Below are positions 1 to 10,847 of a stretch of 64,000 bases of DNA, one piece after another. The stretch is from assembly GCA_017302035.1 (NCBI GenBank), contig JAFLEA010000011.1, forward strand, positions 1 through 64,000, given 5' to 3'. The translations under genes were made by a program, and so were the position numbers. The notes under the pieces were generated by a model, which was not told the DNA's origin, made no database searches, and was given only the letters and a program-made list of their open reading frames with translations. The DNA is from Lysobacterales bacterium. Lineage in GTDB: Bacteria > Pseudomonadota > Gammaproteobacteria > Xanthomonadales > Xanthomonadaceae. Positions within the stretch are counted from its first letter, which is position 1, and every line of letters starts with the position of its first letter.

Positions 1-1
1 C

Positions 2-1909
2 CTGATCACCCTGCTGTTCGGCCTGTCCACGCCGATGGCGGTGGTGGCCGGCGTGTTCCACATCCTCAACCACGCCACCTTCAAGGCCTCGCTGTTCATG
101 GCCGCCGGCATCATCGACCACGAGACCGGCACCCGCGACATGCGCCGGCTGGGCAACCTGCGCCGCTACATGCCGATCACCAGCGCGCTGGCGATCGTGG
201 CCTCGCTGGCGATGGCCGGGATCCCGCTGCTCAACGGCTTCCTGTCCAAGGAGATGTTCTTCACCGAGGCGCTCGGCATCGGCGGCGGGCACGGCACCAT
301 GCGCATGGCGGTGGCGGTAGCCGCGCTGCTGTACGGCATCTTCGGCGTGGCCTACAGCCTGCGCTTCGTCCACGAGACCTTCTTCGGCCCAGGCCCGCGG
401 GACCTCGACCGGGTGCCGCACGAGCCGCCGCGCTGGATGCGCGCGCCGGTGGTGATCCTGGTGGTGCTGTGCGTGGCGGTGGGCATGTTCCCGGCCTGGA
501 CGGTGGCGCCGGTGCTGCAGGCCGGCGCCCGGGCGATCCTTGGCGAGGCCATGCCGACCTACAGCCTGGCGGTGTGGCACGGCTTCAACCTGCCGCTGCT
601 GATGAGCCTGTGCGGGATCGCCGGCGGGATCGCCCTGTACTTCGGCCTGCGCCGGCTGCTGGACCTGCACCAGGTCGTGCGCGTCTCGCTCGGGCGGCAC
701 CTGTTCCGCTGGAACATGGACGTGCTGTACGCGCTGGCCGAGCGCTTCACCTCGCGCCTGGCCAACGGCAGCCTGCAACGCAGCCTGGTGTGGCTGGTGC
801 TGGCGGCGCTGTTCGCCGGTGCGGCGCCGTTCGTGACCGGGGTGTCGCCGCCGCTGGAATGGCGCGCGCCGCAACCGATGCCGCCACTGGGCTGGCTGCT
901 GTGGCTGGTACTGGTCGCCTGCACGGCCTGGACCATCCGCCTGTACCGGCAGCGCCTGCTGGCGCTGATCGTGCTCGGCGGCGCCGGGCTGATGGTCAGC
1001 CTGACCTTCGTGTTCCTGTCGGCACCGGACCTGGCCCTGACCCAGCTGCTGGTGGAAATGGTCAGCCTGGCCCTGCTGCTGCTGGGCCTGCACTACCTGC
1101 CGCCGCGCTCGCCGCCCGAACGCGCGCCGCGGAGGCGCCTGCGCGATATCGCGATCGCCACCGCCGCCGGCCTGGGCACCGGCCTGCTGGCCTACGCGGT
1201 GATGACCCGCGCGCCGGGCGAGCCGGCCAGCATCGAGATGCTCACGCGCGCACTGCCGGAGGCCTACGGGCGCAACGTGGTGAACGTGATCCTGGTGGAC
1301 TTCCGCGGCTTCGACACCTTCGGCGAGATCACCGTGTTCGCCGTCGCCGCCCTGATCGTGCACGCGCTGCTGCGGCGCGCGCGGCTGGCGCCGGAGAAGG
1401 TGATGTCCGGCCCGCCGATCCAGTTGCCGGTACCGGCCGACCTGGCCCAGATCATGTTCCCGCTGACCCTGACCGTGTCGGTGTTCCTGTTCCTGCGCGG
1501 CCACAACGGCCCCGGCGGCGGCTTCATCGCCGGCCTGGTGCTGGCGGTGCCGCTGCTGATCCAGTACGTGATCCAGGGCGCGGCCTCGGTCGAGTCGCGG
1601 TTCGGATTCGATTACATCAGGTGCATCGGCGTCGGCCTGATCGTGGCCGGGATCGGCGGCACGGCCTCGCTGCCGTTCGGGGTCGAGTTCCTGACCAGCG
1701 GGCACGCCGATCCGTACCTGCCGCTGTTCGGCCAACTGCCATTGGCCAGCGCCATGGTGTTCGACACCGGCGTGTACCTGGTGGTGTTCGGTGGGGCGAT
1801 GCTGATCCTGTCGATGCTGGGCACGATCAAGCCCTCGCGCACCCGGGTGGCGCAGCTGGGCGTGATCGAGCCGGGGCAGCGCTCCACCCGCACCGGGGAG
1901 ATGCGCTGA
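2..1909 (+). CDS. mrpA: Mrp-type Na+/H+ antiporter subunit A fused to subunit B (5' partial)
   Basis: Largest membrane subunit of a multisubunit monovalent cation/proton antiporter of the inner membrane. The frame is open from base 2, so the gene starts outside the window. The first part is NuoL-like, with the HILNHATFKASLFM proton-channel segment and conserved FLSKEMF. The last ~190 residues form a separate MrpB domain (LFLRGHNGPGGGFIAGL) after a cluster of helices. A and B are therefore one polypeptide, as in PhaAB-type systems. The stop lies 13 bp before mrpC. Family known; physiological ion (Na+ or K+) not decidable from sequence. Confidence 0.93.
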   Translation: MITLLFGLSTPMAVVAGVFHILNHATFKASLFMAAGIIDHETGTRDMRRLGNLRRYMPITSALAIVASLAMAGIPLLNGFLSKEMFFTEALGIGGGHGTMRMAVAVAALLYGIFGVAYSLRFVHETFFGPGPRDLDRVPHEPPRWMRAPVVILVVLCVAVGMFPAWTVAPVLQAGARAILGEAMPTYSLAVWHGFNLPLLMSLCGIAGGIALYFGLRRLLDLHQVVRVSLGRHLFRWNMDVLYALAERFTSRLANGSLQRSLVWLVLAALFAGAAPFVTGVSPPLEWRAPQPMPPLGWLLWLVLVACTAWTIRLYRQRLLALIVLGGAGLMVSLTFVFLSAPDLALTQLLVEMVSLALLLLGLHYLPPRSPPERAPRRRLRDIAIATAAGLGTGLLAYAVMTRAPGEPASIEMLTRALPEAYGRNVVNVILVDFRGFDTFGEITVFAVAALIVHALLRRARLAPEKVMSGPPIQLPVPADLAQIMFPLTLTVSVFLFLRGHNGPGGGFIAGLVLAVPLLIQYVIQGAASVESRFGFDYIRCIGVGLIVAGIGGTASLPFGVEFLTSGHADPYLPLFGQLPLASAMVFDTGVYLVVFGGAMLILSMLGTIKPSRTRVAQLGVIEPGQRSTRTGEMR

Positions 1910-1922
1910 TGGAGGTGTCCTG

Positions 1923-2366
1923 ATGGAACTGGCCCTGGCGAGCGCGATCGCGTTCCTGACCGCCACCGGCGTGTATCTTCTGCTGCGCGCACGCAGCTTC
2001 GACGTGATCTTCGGCCTGACCCTGCTGTCCTACGCGACCAACCTGCTGATCTTCTCCGGCGGACGGCTGGTGGCGGGCAAGCCGCCGGTGCTGCGCGACG
2101 GGGTGGCCGCCGACCTGGCCAACTACACCGACCCGCTGCCGCAGGCGCTGGTCCTGACCGCGATCGTGATCGCCTTCGCCATGACCGCGGTCAGCATCGT
2201 GATCGCCATCCGCAGCCGCGCCGACAACCACAGCGACCACGTCGACGGCAGCCGCGCCGAGCGCGAGTTCCAGCGCAGCGAGCGGCGGCGCCACGCGCAG
2301 GCGCGGGAGACGGCGCATGTGGCCGACCCCGCGGCGGCCGGCCCGCGCCGGGAGGATGGCGCATGA
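1923..2366 (+). CDS. mrpC: Mrp antiporter subunit C
   Basis: NuoK-like small subunit of the Mrp complex, 147 residues. The first ~100 residues hold three membrane segments (ALASAIAFLTATGVYLLL at the start; LVLTAIVIAFAMTAVSIVIA near residue 80) with the conserved DPLPQALVLTAIVI signature of MnhC/NuoK. The C-terminal tail is charged, rich in Arg, Glu and His, and longer than in the shortest homologues. It overlaps mrpD by 4 bp (ATGA), which indicates translational coupling. Confidence 0.93.
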   Translation: MELALASAIAFLTATGVYLLLRARSFDVIFGLTLLSYATNLLIFSGGRLVAGKPPVLRDGVAADLANYTDPLPQALVLTAIVIAFAMTAVSIVIAIRSRADNHSDHVDGSRAEREFQRSERRRHAQARETAHVADPAAAGPRREDGA

Positions 2367-3925
2367 GCCACCTGCCGCTGTTGCCGATCCTGATCCCGCT
2401 GTTCGCCGCGGCGCTGGCGCTGTTTTTCGAGCATCGCCGCTTCGGCATGGCGCCGCAGCGCGCGGTGGCCTGGATCTCGATGGCGGCGATGCTGGCGGTA
2501 TCGCTGCTGCTCGCCGCCGAAGCCGCGAGCGGGCGCATCCAGGTCTACCTGGTCGGCGACTGGCCGGCGCGACTGGGCATCGCGCTGATGGTGGACCGGC
2601 TCTCGGCGCTGATGCTGCTGGTCGGCCTGCTGCTGGGCGTGGCCTGCCTGCTCCATGCCTGCGCCGGCTGGGACCGGCGCGCGCCGCACTTCCACGCGTT
2701 CTTCCAGTTCCAGATGATGGGCCTGAACGGCGCGTTCCTGACCGGCGACGTGTTCAACCTGTTCGTGTTCTTCGAGGTGCTGCTGATCGCCTCCTACGGG
2801 CTGATGCTCAGCGGCGGCCGCGGCGAGCGCATGCGCGCCGGCCTGCATTACGTCACCTTCAACATCGCCGCCTCGACCCTGTTCCTGATGGCGCTGGGCC
2901 TGCTCTACGGCCTGCTCGGCACGCTCAACATGGCCGAGATGGCGGTGCGGGTGGCGGAATTGCCCGCGCAGGACCTGGCCCTGGTCCAGGCCGCGGCCGG
3001 CCTGCTGCTGGTGGTGTTCTGCGCCAAGGCGGCGGTGCTGCCGATGTACTTCTGGCTGCCGCAGACCTATACCCATGCGCCGGCGGCGGTGGCCGGGCTG
3101 TTCGCGGTGATGACCAAGGTCGGCCTGTACGCGGTACTGCGGGTGGGCACGCTGAGCTTCGGCGCGGCCGGCGCGCTGGACGGCTTCGCCTGGCCGGCGC
3201 TGCTGGCGCTGGGCGGCACCACCCTGCTGCTGGCCGCGCTGGGCGTACTGGCGTCCAAGCGCCTGCGTTCGCTGGCCGCCTACCTGGTGCTCGGTTCGGC
3301 GGCAACCCTGTTCATCGCCTTCGCCCTGGCCACCGCCGGCACGATCTCGGCCGGCCTGTACTACCTGGCGCACAGCACGTTCGCCGGCGCGGCGCTGTTC
3401 CTGCTCGCCGACCTGATCCGCCGCCGCCGCGGCGCCGCAGGCGATCGCAAGGACGTGCTCGCCGCGCTGCCCGACCGGACCGTGCCGGGCGTCCTGTTCC
3501 TGCTCGCGGCGGTATCGCTGGCCGGCCTGCCGCCGCTGTCGGGCTTCATCGGCAAGCTGCTGCTGCTGGAGGCGGTGCCGTCCGCCAGCACCGGCTGGGT
3601 GTGGACCGTGGTGCTGGCCAGCAGCTTCATGATGCTGGTCGGCCTGGCCCGCGCCGGCACCCGCCTGTTCTGGCGGGTCGAACCCTGGCCGGATGCACCG
3701 CCGGACCAGCTGGCCCGCTACACCCCGGTGGACGCGATGAAGGTGGCGCCGAGCCGGCCGCTGGAGACCGCGGCCACGGTGCTGCTGCTGGCCTACGGCA
3801 TCGTCATGTCGGTCGCCGCCGCGCCGTTGCTGGACTACACCCGCGCCGCGGCGGCGCAGCTGCAGGCACCCGCCGGCTACGTCGAGCAAATACGCGCGAC
3901 GATGCCGGCGTTGAGGGAACCCTGA
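2363..3925 (+). CDS. mrpD: Mrp antiporter subunit D
   Basis: NuoM/N-like proton-translocating subunit, 520 residues, with about 14 hydrophobic segments. Conserved NuoM-type features are present: FVFFEVLLIASYGL near residue 135, the channel lysine segment KAAVLPMYFWLPQTYTHAP near 220, and GLPPLSGFIGKLLLLEA near 390. It starts inside the mrpC stop codon (ATGA) and is followed by mrpE after 2 bp, so it belongs to the same operon. The first half of the gene has a long antisense open frame that is only a GC-skew shadow. Confidence 0.94.
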   Translation: MSHLPLLPILIPLFAAALALFFEHRRFGMAPQRAVAWISMAAMLAVSLLLAAEAASGRIQVYLVGDWPARLGIALMVDRLSALMLLVGLLLGVACLLHACAGWDRRAPHFHAFFQFQMMGLNGAFLTGDVFNLFVFFEVLLIASYGLMLSGGRGERMRAGLHYVTFNIAASTLFLMALGLLYGLLGTLNMAEMAVRVAELPAQDLALVQAAAGLLLVVFCAKAAVLPMYFWLPQTYTHAPAAVAGLFAVMTKVGLYAVLRVGTLSFGAAGALDGFAWPALLALGGTTLLLAALGVLASKRLRSLAAYLVLGSAATLFIAFALATAGTISAGLYYLAHSTFAGAALFLLADLIRRRRGAAGDRKDVLAALPDRTVPGVLFLLAAVSLAGLPPLSGFIGKLLLLEAVPSASTGWVWTVVLASSFMMLVGLARAGTRLFWRVEPWPDAPPDQLARYTPVDAMKVAPSRPLETAATVLLLAYGIVMSVAAAPLLDYTRAAAAQLQAPAGYVEQIRATMPALREP

Positions 3926-3927
3926 GC

Positions 3928-4440
3928 ATGGCCACATCCGCCTTCCTTCACTGGCGCAAGCGCTGGCTGCCCTCGCCACCGCTGGCGGTGATGGTGTTCT
4001 GCTTCTGGCTGCTGCTGAACGACACCGTCACGGTTGGTCACGCGGCCATGGGCCTGGTGCTGGCGCTGCTGATCCCGCCGTTCGCCGCACGCCTGGACCG
4101 CGAGTTCGCCCGCATCGGCAGCCTGCGCAAGGTGCCGAAGATGCTGGCGATCCTGCTCCTGGACATCGTGTACTCCAATGTCACCGTGGCCATGCAGGTG
4201 CTCGGGCCGGAGCGCAGGATCACGCCAGGGTTCATCTGGTTGCCGCTGGACATCCGCAACATCCACGGCATCGCCGCGTTGACCAGCATCATCACCCTGA
4301 CCCCGGGCACGGTGTCCTCGGCCCTCTCGGACGACCGCCGCTACCTGCTGGTGCACGTGCTCCACCTGGAAGACGCCGATGCGGTGATCCGCCAGATCAA
4401 GAATCGCTACGAGAAGCCGCTGATGGAGATCTTCCCGTGA
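3928..4440 (+). CDS. mrpE: Mrp antiporter subunit E
   Basis: MnhE-family subunit, 170 residues. Hydrophobic N-terminal half (MVFCFWLLLNDTVTVGHAA) followed by the family signature region TPGFIWLPLDIRN and LTSIITLTPGTVSSALS. The C-terminal cytoplasmic part ends YEKPLMEIFP, typical of MrpE. The ATG at 3928 lies 2 bp after the mrpD stop. The stop codon overlaps the GTG start of mrpF (GTGA). Likely required for stable assembly of the antiporter rather than for transport itself. Confidence 0.92.
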   Translation: MATSAFLHWRKRWLPSPPLAVMVFCFWLLLNDTVTVGHAAMGLVLALLIPPFAARLDREFARIGSLRKVPKMLAILLLDIVYSNVTVAMQVLGPERRITPGFIWLPLDIRNIHGIAALTSIITLTPGTVSSALSDDRRYLLVHVLHLEDADAVIRQIKNRYEKPLMEIFP

Positions 4441-4721
4441 CCCCGCAGGCCCTGGTCGGCTACGCCATCGTCGCGGCCATGCACGTGGTCGGCCTGGCCA
4501 TGCTGCTGGCGCTGTACCGGCTGCTGCGCGGACCCAGCGTGCCCGACCGGATCCTGGCCCTGGATACCTTGTTCGTGGCCTCGATCGCGCAGCTGATGCT
4601 GTTCGGCATGCACCTGGGGACGGCGGTCTACTTCGAGGCGGCGCTGATCATCGCCATGCTCGGCTTCGTCGGCACCGTGGTGCTGAGCAAGTACGTGCTG
4701 CGCCGGGACATCGTCGAATGA
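4437..4721 (+). CDS. mrpF: Mrp antiporter subunit F
   Basis: Small three-helix subunit of 94 residues of the MrpF/MnhF family. The family motif RGPSVPDRILALDT is near residue 30, followed by a helix ending FEAALIIAMLGFVGTVVLSKYV. The GTG start at 4437 overlaps the mrpE stop by 4 bp, and the stop overlaps the ATG of mrpG (ATGA). The tight overlap chain supports co-translation of complex subunits. Confidence 0.92.
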   Translation: MTPQALVGYAIVAAMHVVGLAMLLALYRLLRGPSVPDRILALDTLFVASIAQLMLFGMHLGTAVYFEAALIIAMLGFVGTVVLSKYVLRRDIVE

Positions 4722-5056
4722 GCTGGCTGTTCGCGATCGTTCTGGTGCTGCTGCTGGCGGCGGGCAGCTTCTTCATCCTGGTCGGCTCGCTGGGTTTGGT
4801 GAAGCTGTCGGAGTTCTTCAAGCGCCTGCACGCACCGACCAAGGCCAGCACCCTGGGCGTTGGCTGCGTGCTGCTGGCCTCGGTCGGCTACCACATCCTC
4901 GCCGGCAGCGATCCGCAACCGCGCGAATTGCTGATCACCGCGTTCCTGTTCATCACCGCGCCGATCAGTGCCCACCTGATGGCCAAGGCCGCACTGTCGC
5001 TGCACATGGCCGAGCGACCGCCGCAGCCGGACAGCGAGCCCGACAACCAGGCCTGA
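4718..5056 (+). CDS. mrpG: Mrp antiporter subunit G
   Basis: MnhG/PhaG-family subunit, 112 residues, last gene of the antiporter operon. It has three membrane segments with the family signature LGLVKLSEFFKRLHAPTKAS near residues 28-45, then LITAFLFITAPISAHLMAKA. The short charged tail (PPQPDSEPDN) is not conserved. The 131 bp to the next, oppositely oriented gene hold nothing I can identify beyond a GC-rich spacer. Confidence 0.92.
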   Translation: MSWLFAIVLVLLLAAGSFFILVGSLGLVKLSEFFKRLHAPTKASTLGVGCVLLASVGYHILAGSDPQPRELLITAFLFITAPISAHLMAKAALSLHMAERPPQPDSEPDNQA

Positions 5057-5187
5057 TCCCGCTCGTTGCCGAGCCGACGGCCAGTCGGCCGACCTTCGAC
5101 CGGATCTCCCGCATCCGATTCGCACCGACCACCGGCCGGCACCCAACCGGATGTGCGCATCCGGCGGCGCAGGCGGCGAACCCCGCG

Positions 5188-6138
5188 TCACAGGAACAGC
5201 ATCAGCTCCAGCGCCACCCAGGCCGCGAACGCGAGGCACAGGATCGCGCCTTCCTGCCGGCTCACCCGGCGGTCGCTGCGCAGCAGCGGATACACCAGCA
5301 GGGTCAGCACCACTACCGCCGGCAGTTCGAACCGCACGAACGAGGCCGGCAGCGCCAGCGGCTCGAACGCGGCCATGCCGCCGACGATCGCCAGCAGGTT
5401 GAACAGGCTGGAACCGATCACGTGGCCGGCGACCATGTCACCGCGCCCGCGGCGCGCGGCCGCGATCGCCGCGGCCACTTCGGGCAGCGCGGTGCCGACG
5501 GCCACCGGCAACAGGCCGACCATCAACGGGGTCATGCCCCAGGCCTGGCCCAGGCCGAGACCACCGGATACCACCCAGCGCGCGCCGAAGGACAGCAGCA
5601 CCACCGCGATGACCATGCGCAGCGCGTTCAGGCCCAGCCCGGTGCGGGTGGCCGCGAACGCGGCGATGTCGGCCTGGACTTCCTCGGCCTCGCGCCGGCC
5701 GTGCCGCAGCAGGAACGCGGTGCTGGCCAGGAAGCCCAGCAGCAGCACGCCGCCCTCGATGCGGCTGATGTAGCCATCCAGGCCGAACACGATCAGCGCC
5801 AGCGAGGCCACCGCCAGCAACACCAGCAACGGCAGCAGCATCCGCGCACGCAGCAGCAGCGGTGCGACCAGCGCGGCCATGCCCAGGGTCAGGCCGAGGT
5901 TGACGATGTTGCTGCCGACGGCATTGCCCAGCGCCAGGTGCGGCTGGCCCAGGTACATCGCGCGCAGGTTGACCGCCAGTTCCGGCACCGAGGTGCCGAA
6001 AGCGACCAGCAGCAGTCCGGCCACGAACGGCCGCATGCCGAAATGCTGGGCCAGTCCGGACACGCCCTTGACGATCGAGTCCCCGCCCAACGCCAGCGCC
6101 AGCAACCCCAGCGCGAACAGCCCCAGTGCCTCCCCCAT
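5188..6138 (-). CDS. CaCA-family Na+/Ca2+ antiporter (YrbG-like)
   Basis: Inner-membrane cation/Ca2+ exchanger of 316 residues with the two-repeat architecture of the family. Alpha-repeat 1 contains LVAFGTSVPELAVNLRA and GNAVGSNIVNLGLTLG (residues ~45-95). Alpha-repeat 2 contains LLPVAVGTALPEVAAAI and VAGHVIGSSLFNLLAIVGG (residues ~210-255). The acidic cation-binding glutamates of both repeats are present. It converges with the Mrp operon, suggesting a small cation-homeostasis cluster; no operator was seen. Whether Ca2+ or another cation is carried cannot be told. Confidence 0.9.
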   Translation of the reverse strand: MGEALGLFALGLLALALGGDSIVKGVSGLAQHFGMRPFVAGLLLVAFGTSVPELAVNLRAMYLGQPHLALGNAVGSNIVNLGLTLGMAALVAPLLLRARMLLPLLVLLAVASLALIVFGLDGYISRIEGGVLLLGFLASTAFLLRHGRREAEEVQADIAAFAATRTGLGLNALRMVIAVVLLSFGARWVVSGGLGLGQAWGMTPLMVGLLPVAVGTALPEVAAAIAAARRGRGDMVAGHVIGSSLFNLLAIVGGMAAFEPLALPASFVRFELPAVVVLTLLVYPLLRSDRRVSRQEGAILCLAFAAWVALELMLFL

Positions 6139-6248
6139 CGCCCGTCCCTCCCTTGGCCTGTGGCGATCCTAGCCCGGCCGGTGCCGGGCGGTCGATCCCG
6201 GGGCTGCCGCCCGCCGCCGCGTGGGCGACCCAGACACTGCGGGCACGG

Positions 6249-7544
6249 CTACGGGGCGCGGAAATGGCGCCGCAGCCCGGCCCAGCACTGCTGGTAGTCG
6301 CGCTGGCGGTGCGTCGCCTCCAGTGCCTGCGCCGCCGGCCGGATCACCGCGCGGGTCTCGAACATGAAGGCCATGGTGTCTGCGATCACGTCCGGCTTGG
6401 ACAGGTCGGCATTCGAGGCCTTGTCGAACGTGGCCGCGTCCGGCCCGTGCCCGGTCATGCAGTTGTGGATCGAGCAGCCGCCCGGCACGAAGCCCTCGGC
6501 CTTGGCGTCGTAGGCACCGTGGATCAACCCCATGAACTCGCTGGCGATGTTGCGGTGGAACCACGGCGGACGGAAGGTGTCCTGCGCCACCAGCCAGCGC
6601 GGCGGGAAGATCGCGAAATCCAGATTGCCCACCCCGGACGTGTCGCTGGGCGAGGTCAGGACCAGGAAGATCGACGGGTCGGGATGGTCGTAGCTGATCG
6701 AGCCGATGGTGTTGAAGCGGCGCAGGTCGTAGCGGTACGGCACGTGGTTGCCGTGCCAGCCGACCACGTCCAGCGGCGAATGGCCGATATCGGCGCGCCA
6801 CAGGTGGCCCTGGAACTTGGCGACCAGCTCGAAATCGCCCTCCACGTCCTCGTAGGCCGCCACCGGGGTCTCGAAATCGCGCGGGTTGGCCAGGCCGTTG
6901 GAACCGATCGGCCCCAGGTCGGGGAGGCGCAGGAACGCACCGAAGTTCTCGCCCACGTAGCCGCGCGAGGGCCCATCGGGCAGGTCCACCCGGAAACGGA
7001 TGCCGCGCGGGATCACCGCGACCTGCTGCGGCTCGACCTCCAGCACACCCAGTTCTGTGGCGATGCGCAGCCGCCCCAGCTGCGGCACGATCAACAGCTC
7101 GCCGTCGGCGTCGTAGAAGTAGCGTCCTTGCATCGAACGGTCGGCCGCGTACAGGTGCACGCCCACGCCGCTGCCCGCCGCCGGCGAACCGTTGCCGCCC
7201 ATCGTGTACAGGCCTTCGACGAAATCGGCGCCACCGGCCGGCATCGGCAGCGGATCCCAGCGCAGCTGGTCCGGGGTGACGGCATGGCTGCCGAAGTCGC
7301 TGTGCAGGTGCGGCTGCGCGAACGGCGCGAACGGCCCGTGCATGGCGGCCGGCCGGATCCGGTACAGCCAGCTGCGCCGGTTCTGTGCCCGCGGCGCGGT
7401 GAACGCCGTACCACTGAGCTGCTCGGCATACAGACCGTGCGCGACCCGCTGCGGCGAGTTGCGCCCGACCGGCAGCGTGCCGGCCACCGCCTCGGTGGCG
7501 AATTCGTTGCCGAAGCCGGTCATGTATCCACTGGACTGCGACAT
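6249..7544 (-). CDS. hmgA: Homogentisate 1,2-dioxygenase
   Basis: Opens the aromatic ring of homogentisate to 4-maleylacetoacetate, a step of tyrosine and phenylalanine breakdown. 431 residues, normal for the family. The iron ligands are visible in [10 protein letters not shown] (His and Glu) and [10 protein letters not shown] (His), residues ~325-380; N-terminal [10 protein letters not shown] is also typical. It lies 30 bp downstream of hppD on the same strand, so the two probably form one transcript controlled from the hppD promoter. The next pathway enzymes (maleylacetoacetate isomerase, fumarylacetoacetase) are not in the window. Confidence 0.97.
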   Translation of the reverse strand: MSQSSGYMTGFGNEFATEAVAGTLPVGRNSPQRVAHGLYAEQLSGTAFTAPRAQNRRSWLYRIRPAAMHGPFAPFAQPHLHSDFGSHAVTPDQLRWDPLPMPAGGADFVEGLYTMGGNGSPAAGSGVGVHLYAADRSMQGRYFYDADGELLIVPQLGRLRIATELGVLEVEPQQVAVIPRGIRFRVDLPDGPSRGYVGENFGAFLRLPDLGPIGSNGLANPRDFETPVAAYEDVEGDFELVAKFQGHLWRADIGHSPLDVVGWHGNHVPYRYDLRRFNTIGSISYDHPDPSIFLVLTSPSDTSGVGNLDFAIFPPRWLVAQDTFRPPWFHRNIASEFMGLIHGAYDAKAEGFVPGGCSIHNCMTGHGPDAATFDKASNADLSKPDVIADTMAFMFETRAVIRPAAQALEATHRQRDYQQCWAGLRRHFRAP

Positions 7545-7574
7545 GGCGCTCCTCGCTGGTGGGTTGCGGCCGCC

Positions 7575-8690
7575 TTACAGCACGCCGCGCTTCATCTGGT
7601 CGCGCTCGATGCTCTCGAACAGGGCCTGGAAGTTGCCCTCGCCGAAACCCTCGTTGCCCTTGCGCTGGATGATCTCGAAGAAGATCGGGCCCAGCGCGTT
7701 CTGGGTGAAGATCTGCAGCAGCTTGCGCTGCTTGGTCTCCGGGTCGGCGTCGATCAGGATCGCGTTGCGGCGCAGCCGCTCCACGTCCTCGCCGTGATCG
7801 GGGATGCGCTGGTCGATGAAGTCGAAATACACGTCGGGGGTGTCGAGGAACTGCACGCCCTGTTCACGCATGGCCTCGACCGTGGTGTAGATGTCGTCGG
7901 TGAAGCAGGCGATGTGCTGGATGCCCTCGCCGTGGTAGGCGTCCAGGTATTCGTTGATCTGCGACTTGGGATCGGACGACTCGTTCAGCGGGATCCGGAC
8001 CATGCCGTCCGGCGCGGTCATCGCCTTGGACAGCAGGCCGGTCTTGGCGCCCTTGATGTCGAAGTAGCGGATCTCGCGGAAGTTGAACAGCCGCTCGTAG
8101 TAGTCCGACCACTTGGCCATGTTCCCCTGGTAGAGGTTGTGGGTCAGGTGGTCGATGAAGGTCAGGCCGAAGCCCCTGGGCATCTTCTCCGCGCCCGGCA
8201 GCCACTCGTAGTCGGGATCGTGGATGGTGCCCTGCTCGTCGTAGCGGTCGACCAGGTACAGCATGCAGCCGCCGATGCCCTTGATCACCGGCGCGGCCAC
8301 CGCCTTGCTCAGCTCGTCGCGGGCATCGAAGGATTCGGCGCCGTTCTTCAGCGCCTGCACCCGCACCCACTCGGCCAGCTTCCTGAAGCGGATCGCGAAG
8401 CCGCAGGCGCAGGGGCCGTGCTCGGCGGCAAAGCGCGCGGCGAAGGAGTCCGGGTCCTCGTTGATCAGGAAGGTGCAGTCGCCCTGGCGGTAGGTGCTGA
8501 TCGGCCGGGTCCTGTGGCGGGCGACCTGGACGAAACCCAGCTTGCGGAAGTAGTCGTGCAGCGCCTGGGCCTGGCCGGCGGGGGCGGCATACTCGACGAA
8601 CTCGAAGCCGTCGATCCCCATCGGGTTCTCGAACTGCTTCACGACCATGCCCACGTCGGGGCCGGAGGGGGCTTGCGATTGCGCGCTCAT
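7575..8690 (-). CDS. hppD: 4-hydroxyphenylpyruvate dioxygenase
   Basis: Converts 4-hydroxyphenylpyruvate to homogentisate using Fe(II) and O2; 371 residues. The three iron ligands are identifiable: the His in FIDHLTHNLYQG, the His in GIQHIACFTDDIY, and the Glu in FFEIIQRKGNEGFG near the C-terminus. The vicinal-oxygen-chelate fold starts at GFEFVEYAAP. It is the first gene of the hppD-hmgA unit and is divergent from a MarR-type gene across a ~90-bp regulatory spacer. Confidence 0.97.
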   Translation of the reverse strand: MSAQSQAPSGPDVGMVVKQFENPMGIDGFEFVEYAAPAGQAQALHDYFRKLGFVQVARHRTRPISTYRQGDCTFLINEDPDSFAARFAAEHGPCACGFAIRFRKLAEWVRVQALKNGAESFDARDELSKAVAAPVIKGIGGCMLYLVDRYDEQGTIHDPDYEWLPGAEKMPRGFGLTFIDHLTHNLYQGNMAKWSDYYERLFNFREIRYFDIKGAKTGLLSKAMTAPDGMVRIPLNESSDPKSQINEYLDAYHGEGIQHIACFTDDIYTTVEAMREQGVQFLDTPDVYFDFIDQRIPDHGEDVERLRRNAILIDADPETKQRKLLQIFTQNALGPIFFEIIQRKGNEGFGEGNFQALFESIERDQMKRGVL

Positions 8691-8740
8691 GATGGCTTCC
8701 TGAACATCCCCGTCGGGGAAGCGGTTTGATCCAGCCTCCC

Positions 8741-8769
8741 TTTATAGTTACGTCTGCAACCATACGCAA
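8741..8769 (-). promoter_or_regulatory. Promoter of hppD-hmgA with overlapping imperfect palindrome
   Basis: Reading leftward, a sigma70-like promoter is seen: -35 TTGCGT (8769-8764), 17-bp spacer, -10 TATAAA (8746-8741). The imperfect inverted repeat TTGCGT-N10-ACGTAA (5 of 6 positions match) covers the -35 and most of the spacer. That is the usual placement for a MarR-type repressor site. The divergent MarR gene begins 15 bp to the right, so the same site could control both directions. Binding is inferred. Confidence 0.6.
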
Positions 8770-8783
8770 GGTACACCGCCGCA

Positions 8784-9275
8784 ATGTCCGCCCCCAACTC
8801 CCCCGAAAACGATGCCGCCGGCCACGCCCAGCTGATCCTGGAGCACTTCCTGCCCTACCGGCTGAGCGTGCTCTCCAACCGGGTCAGCCAGACCATCGCC
8901 GACATGTACCAGAAGCGTTTCGGGCTGGCGATCACCGAGTGGCGGGTGATGGCCGTGCTCGGCCGCTTCGCCGACCTGTCGGCCAACGAGGTGGCCGAGC
9001 GCACGGCGATGGACAAGGTCGCCGTCAGCCGCGCGGTGGCGCGGCTGCTCGAGCGCGACCTGATCAAACGCGAGATCCACAGCGACGACCGCCGCCGCTC
9101 GGTGCTGACGCTGTCGGAAACCGGCTACGCGATCTACGACGAGATCGTGCCGATGGCGCTGGCCTGCGAGCAGCGGCTGATCGCCACCCTCGACGAGCAG
9201 GAGCGCGCCACCCTCGAGCGCCTGATGGTCAAGCTTTCCGGCCCCGGCCTGGCCGCGCTGCGCGAAGGCGCCTGA
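8784..9275 (+). CDS. MarR-family transcriptional regulator
   Basis: Winged helix-turn-helix regulator of 163 residues. The central DNA-binding region includes ITEWRVMAVLGRFADLSANE, AMDKVAVSRAVARLLERDLI and the wing IHSDDRRRSVLTLS (residues ~50-115). It is divergent from hppD-hmgA and separated by a promoter with a candidate operator, so control of tyrosine catabolism, possibly with a pathway intermediate as ligand, is the best inference. A strong bidirectional terminator follows the gene. Confidence 0.9.
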   Translation: MSAPNSPENDAAGHAQLILEHFLPYRLSVLSNRVSQTIADMYQKRFGLAITEWRVMAVLGRFADLSANEVAERTAMDKVAVSRAVARLLERDLIKREIHSDDRRRSVLTLSETGYAIYDEIVPMALACEQRLIATLDEQERATLERLMVKLSGPGLAALREGA

Positions 9276-9287
9276 ACCCGTTCGACG

Positions 9288-9313
9288 AAAAGGGCCCCCG
9301 CAGGGGCCCTTTT
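9288..9313. terminator. Bidirectional rho-independent terminator
   Basis: Perfect 11-bp arms AAAAGGGCCCC (9288-9298) and GGGGCCCTTTT (9303-9313) around the loop CGCA. The symmetric A and T runs let it end transcripts from both the MarR gene (+) and the converging peptide-transporter gene (-). Confidence 0.88.
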
Positions 9314-9329
9314 CCCATCCTGTCGGCGC

Positions 9330-10847
<1,518 letters not shown>

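Noticed and set aside
2123..3979. 618-codon open frame on the minus strand opposite mrpC, mrpD and the start of mrpE
   Set aside because: Its protein is a Gln/Arg/His-rich low-complexity shadow of GC-rich codons. The plus-strand Mrp genes have clear family motifs.
6126..8729. 867-codon plus-strand frame opposite hmgA and hppD
   Set aside because: Antisense artefact; both dioxygenases are fully recognisable on the minus strand.
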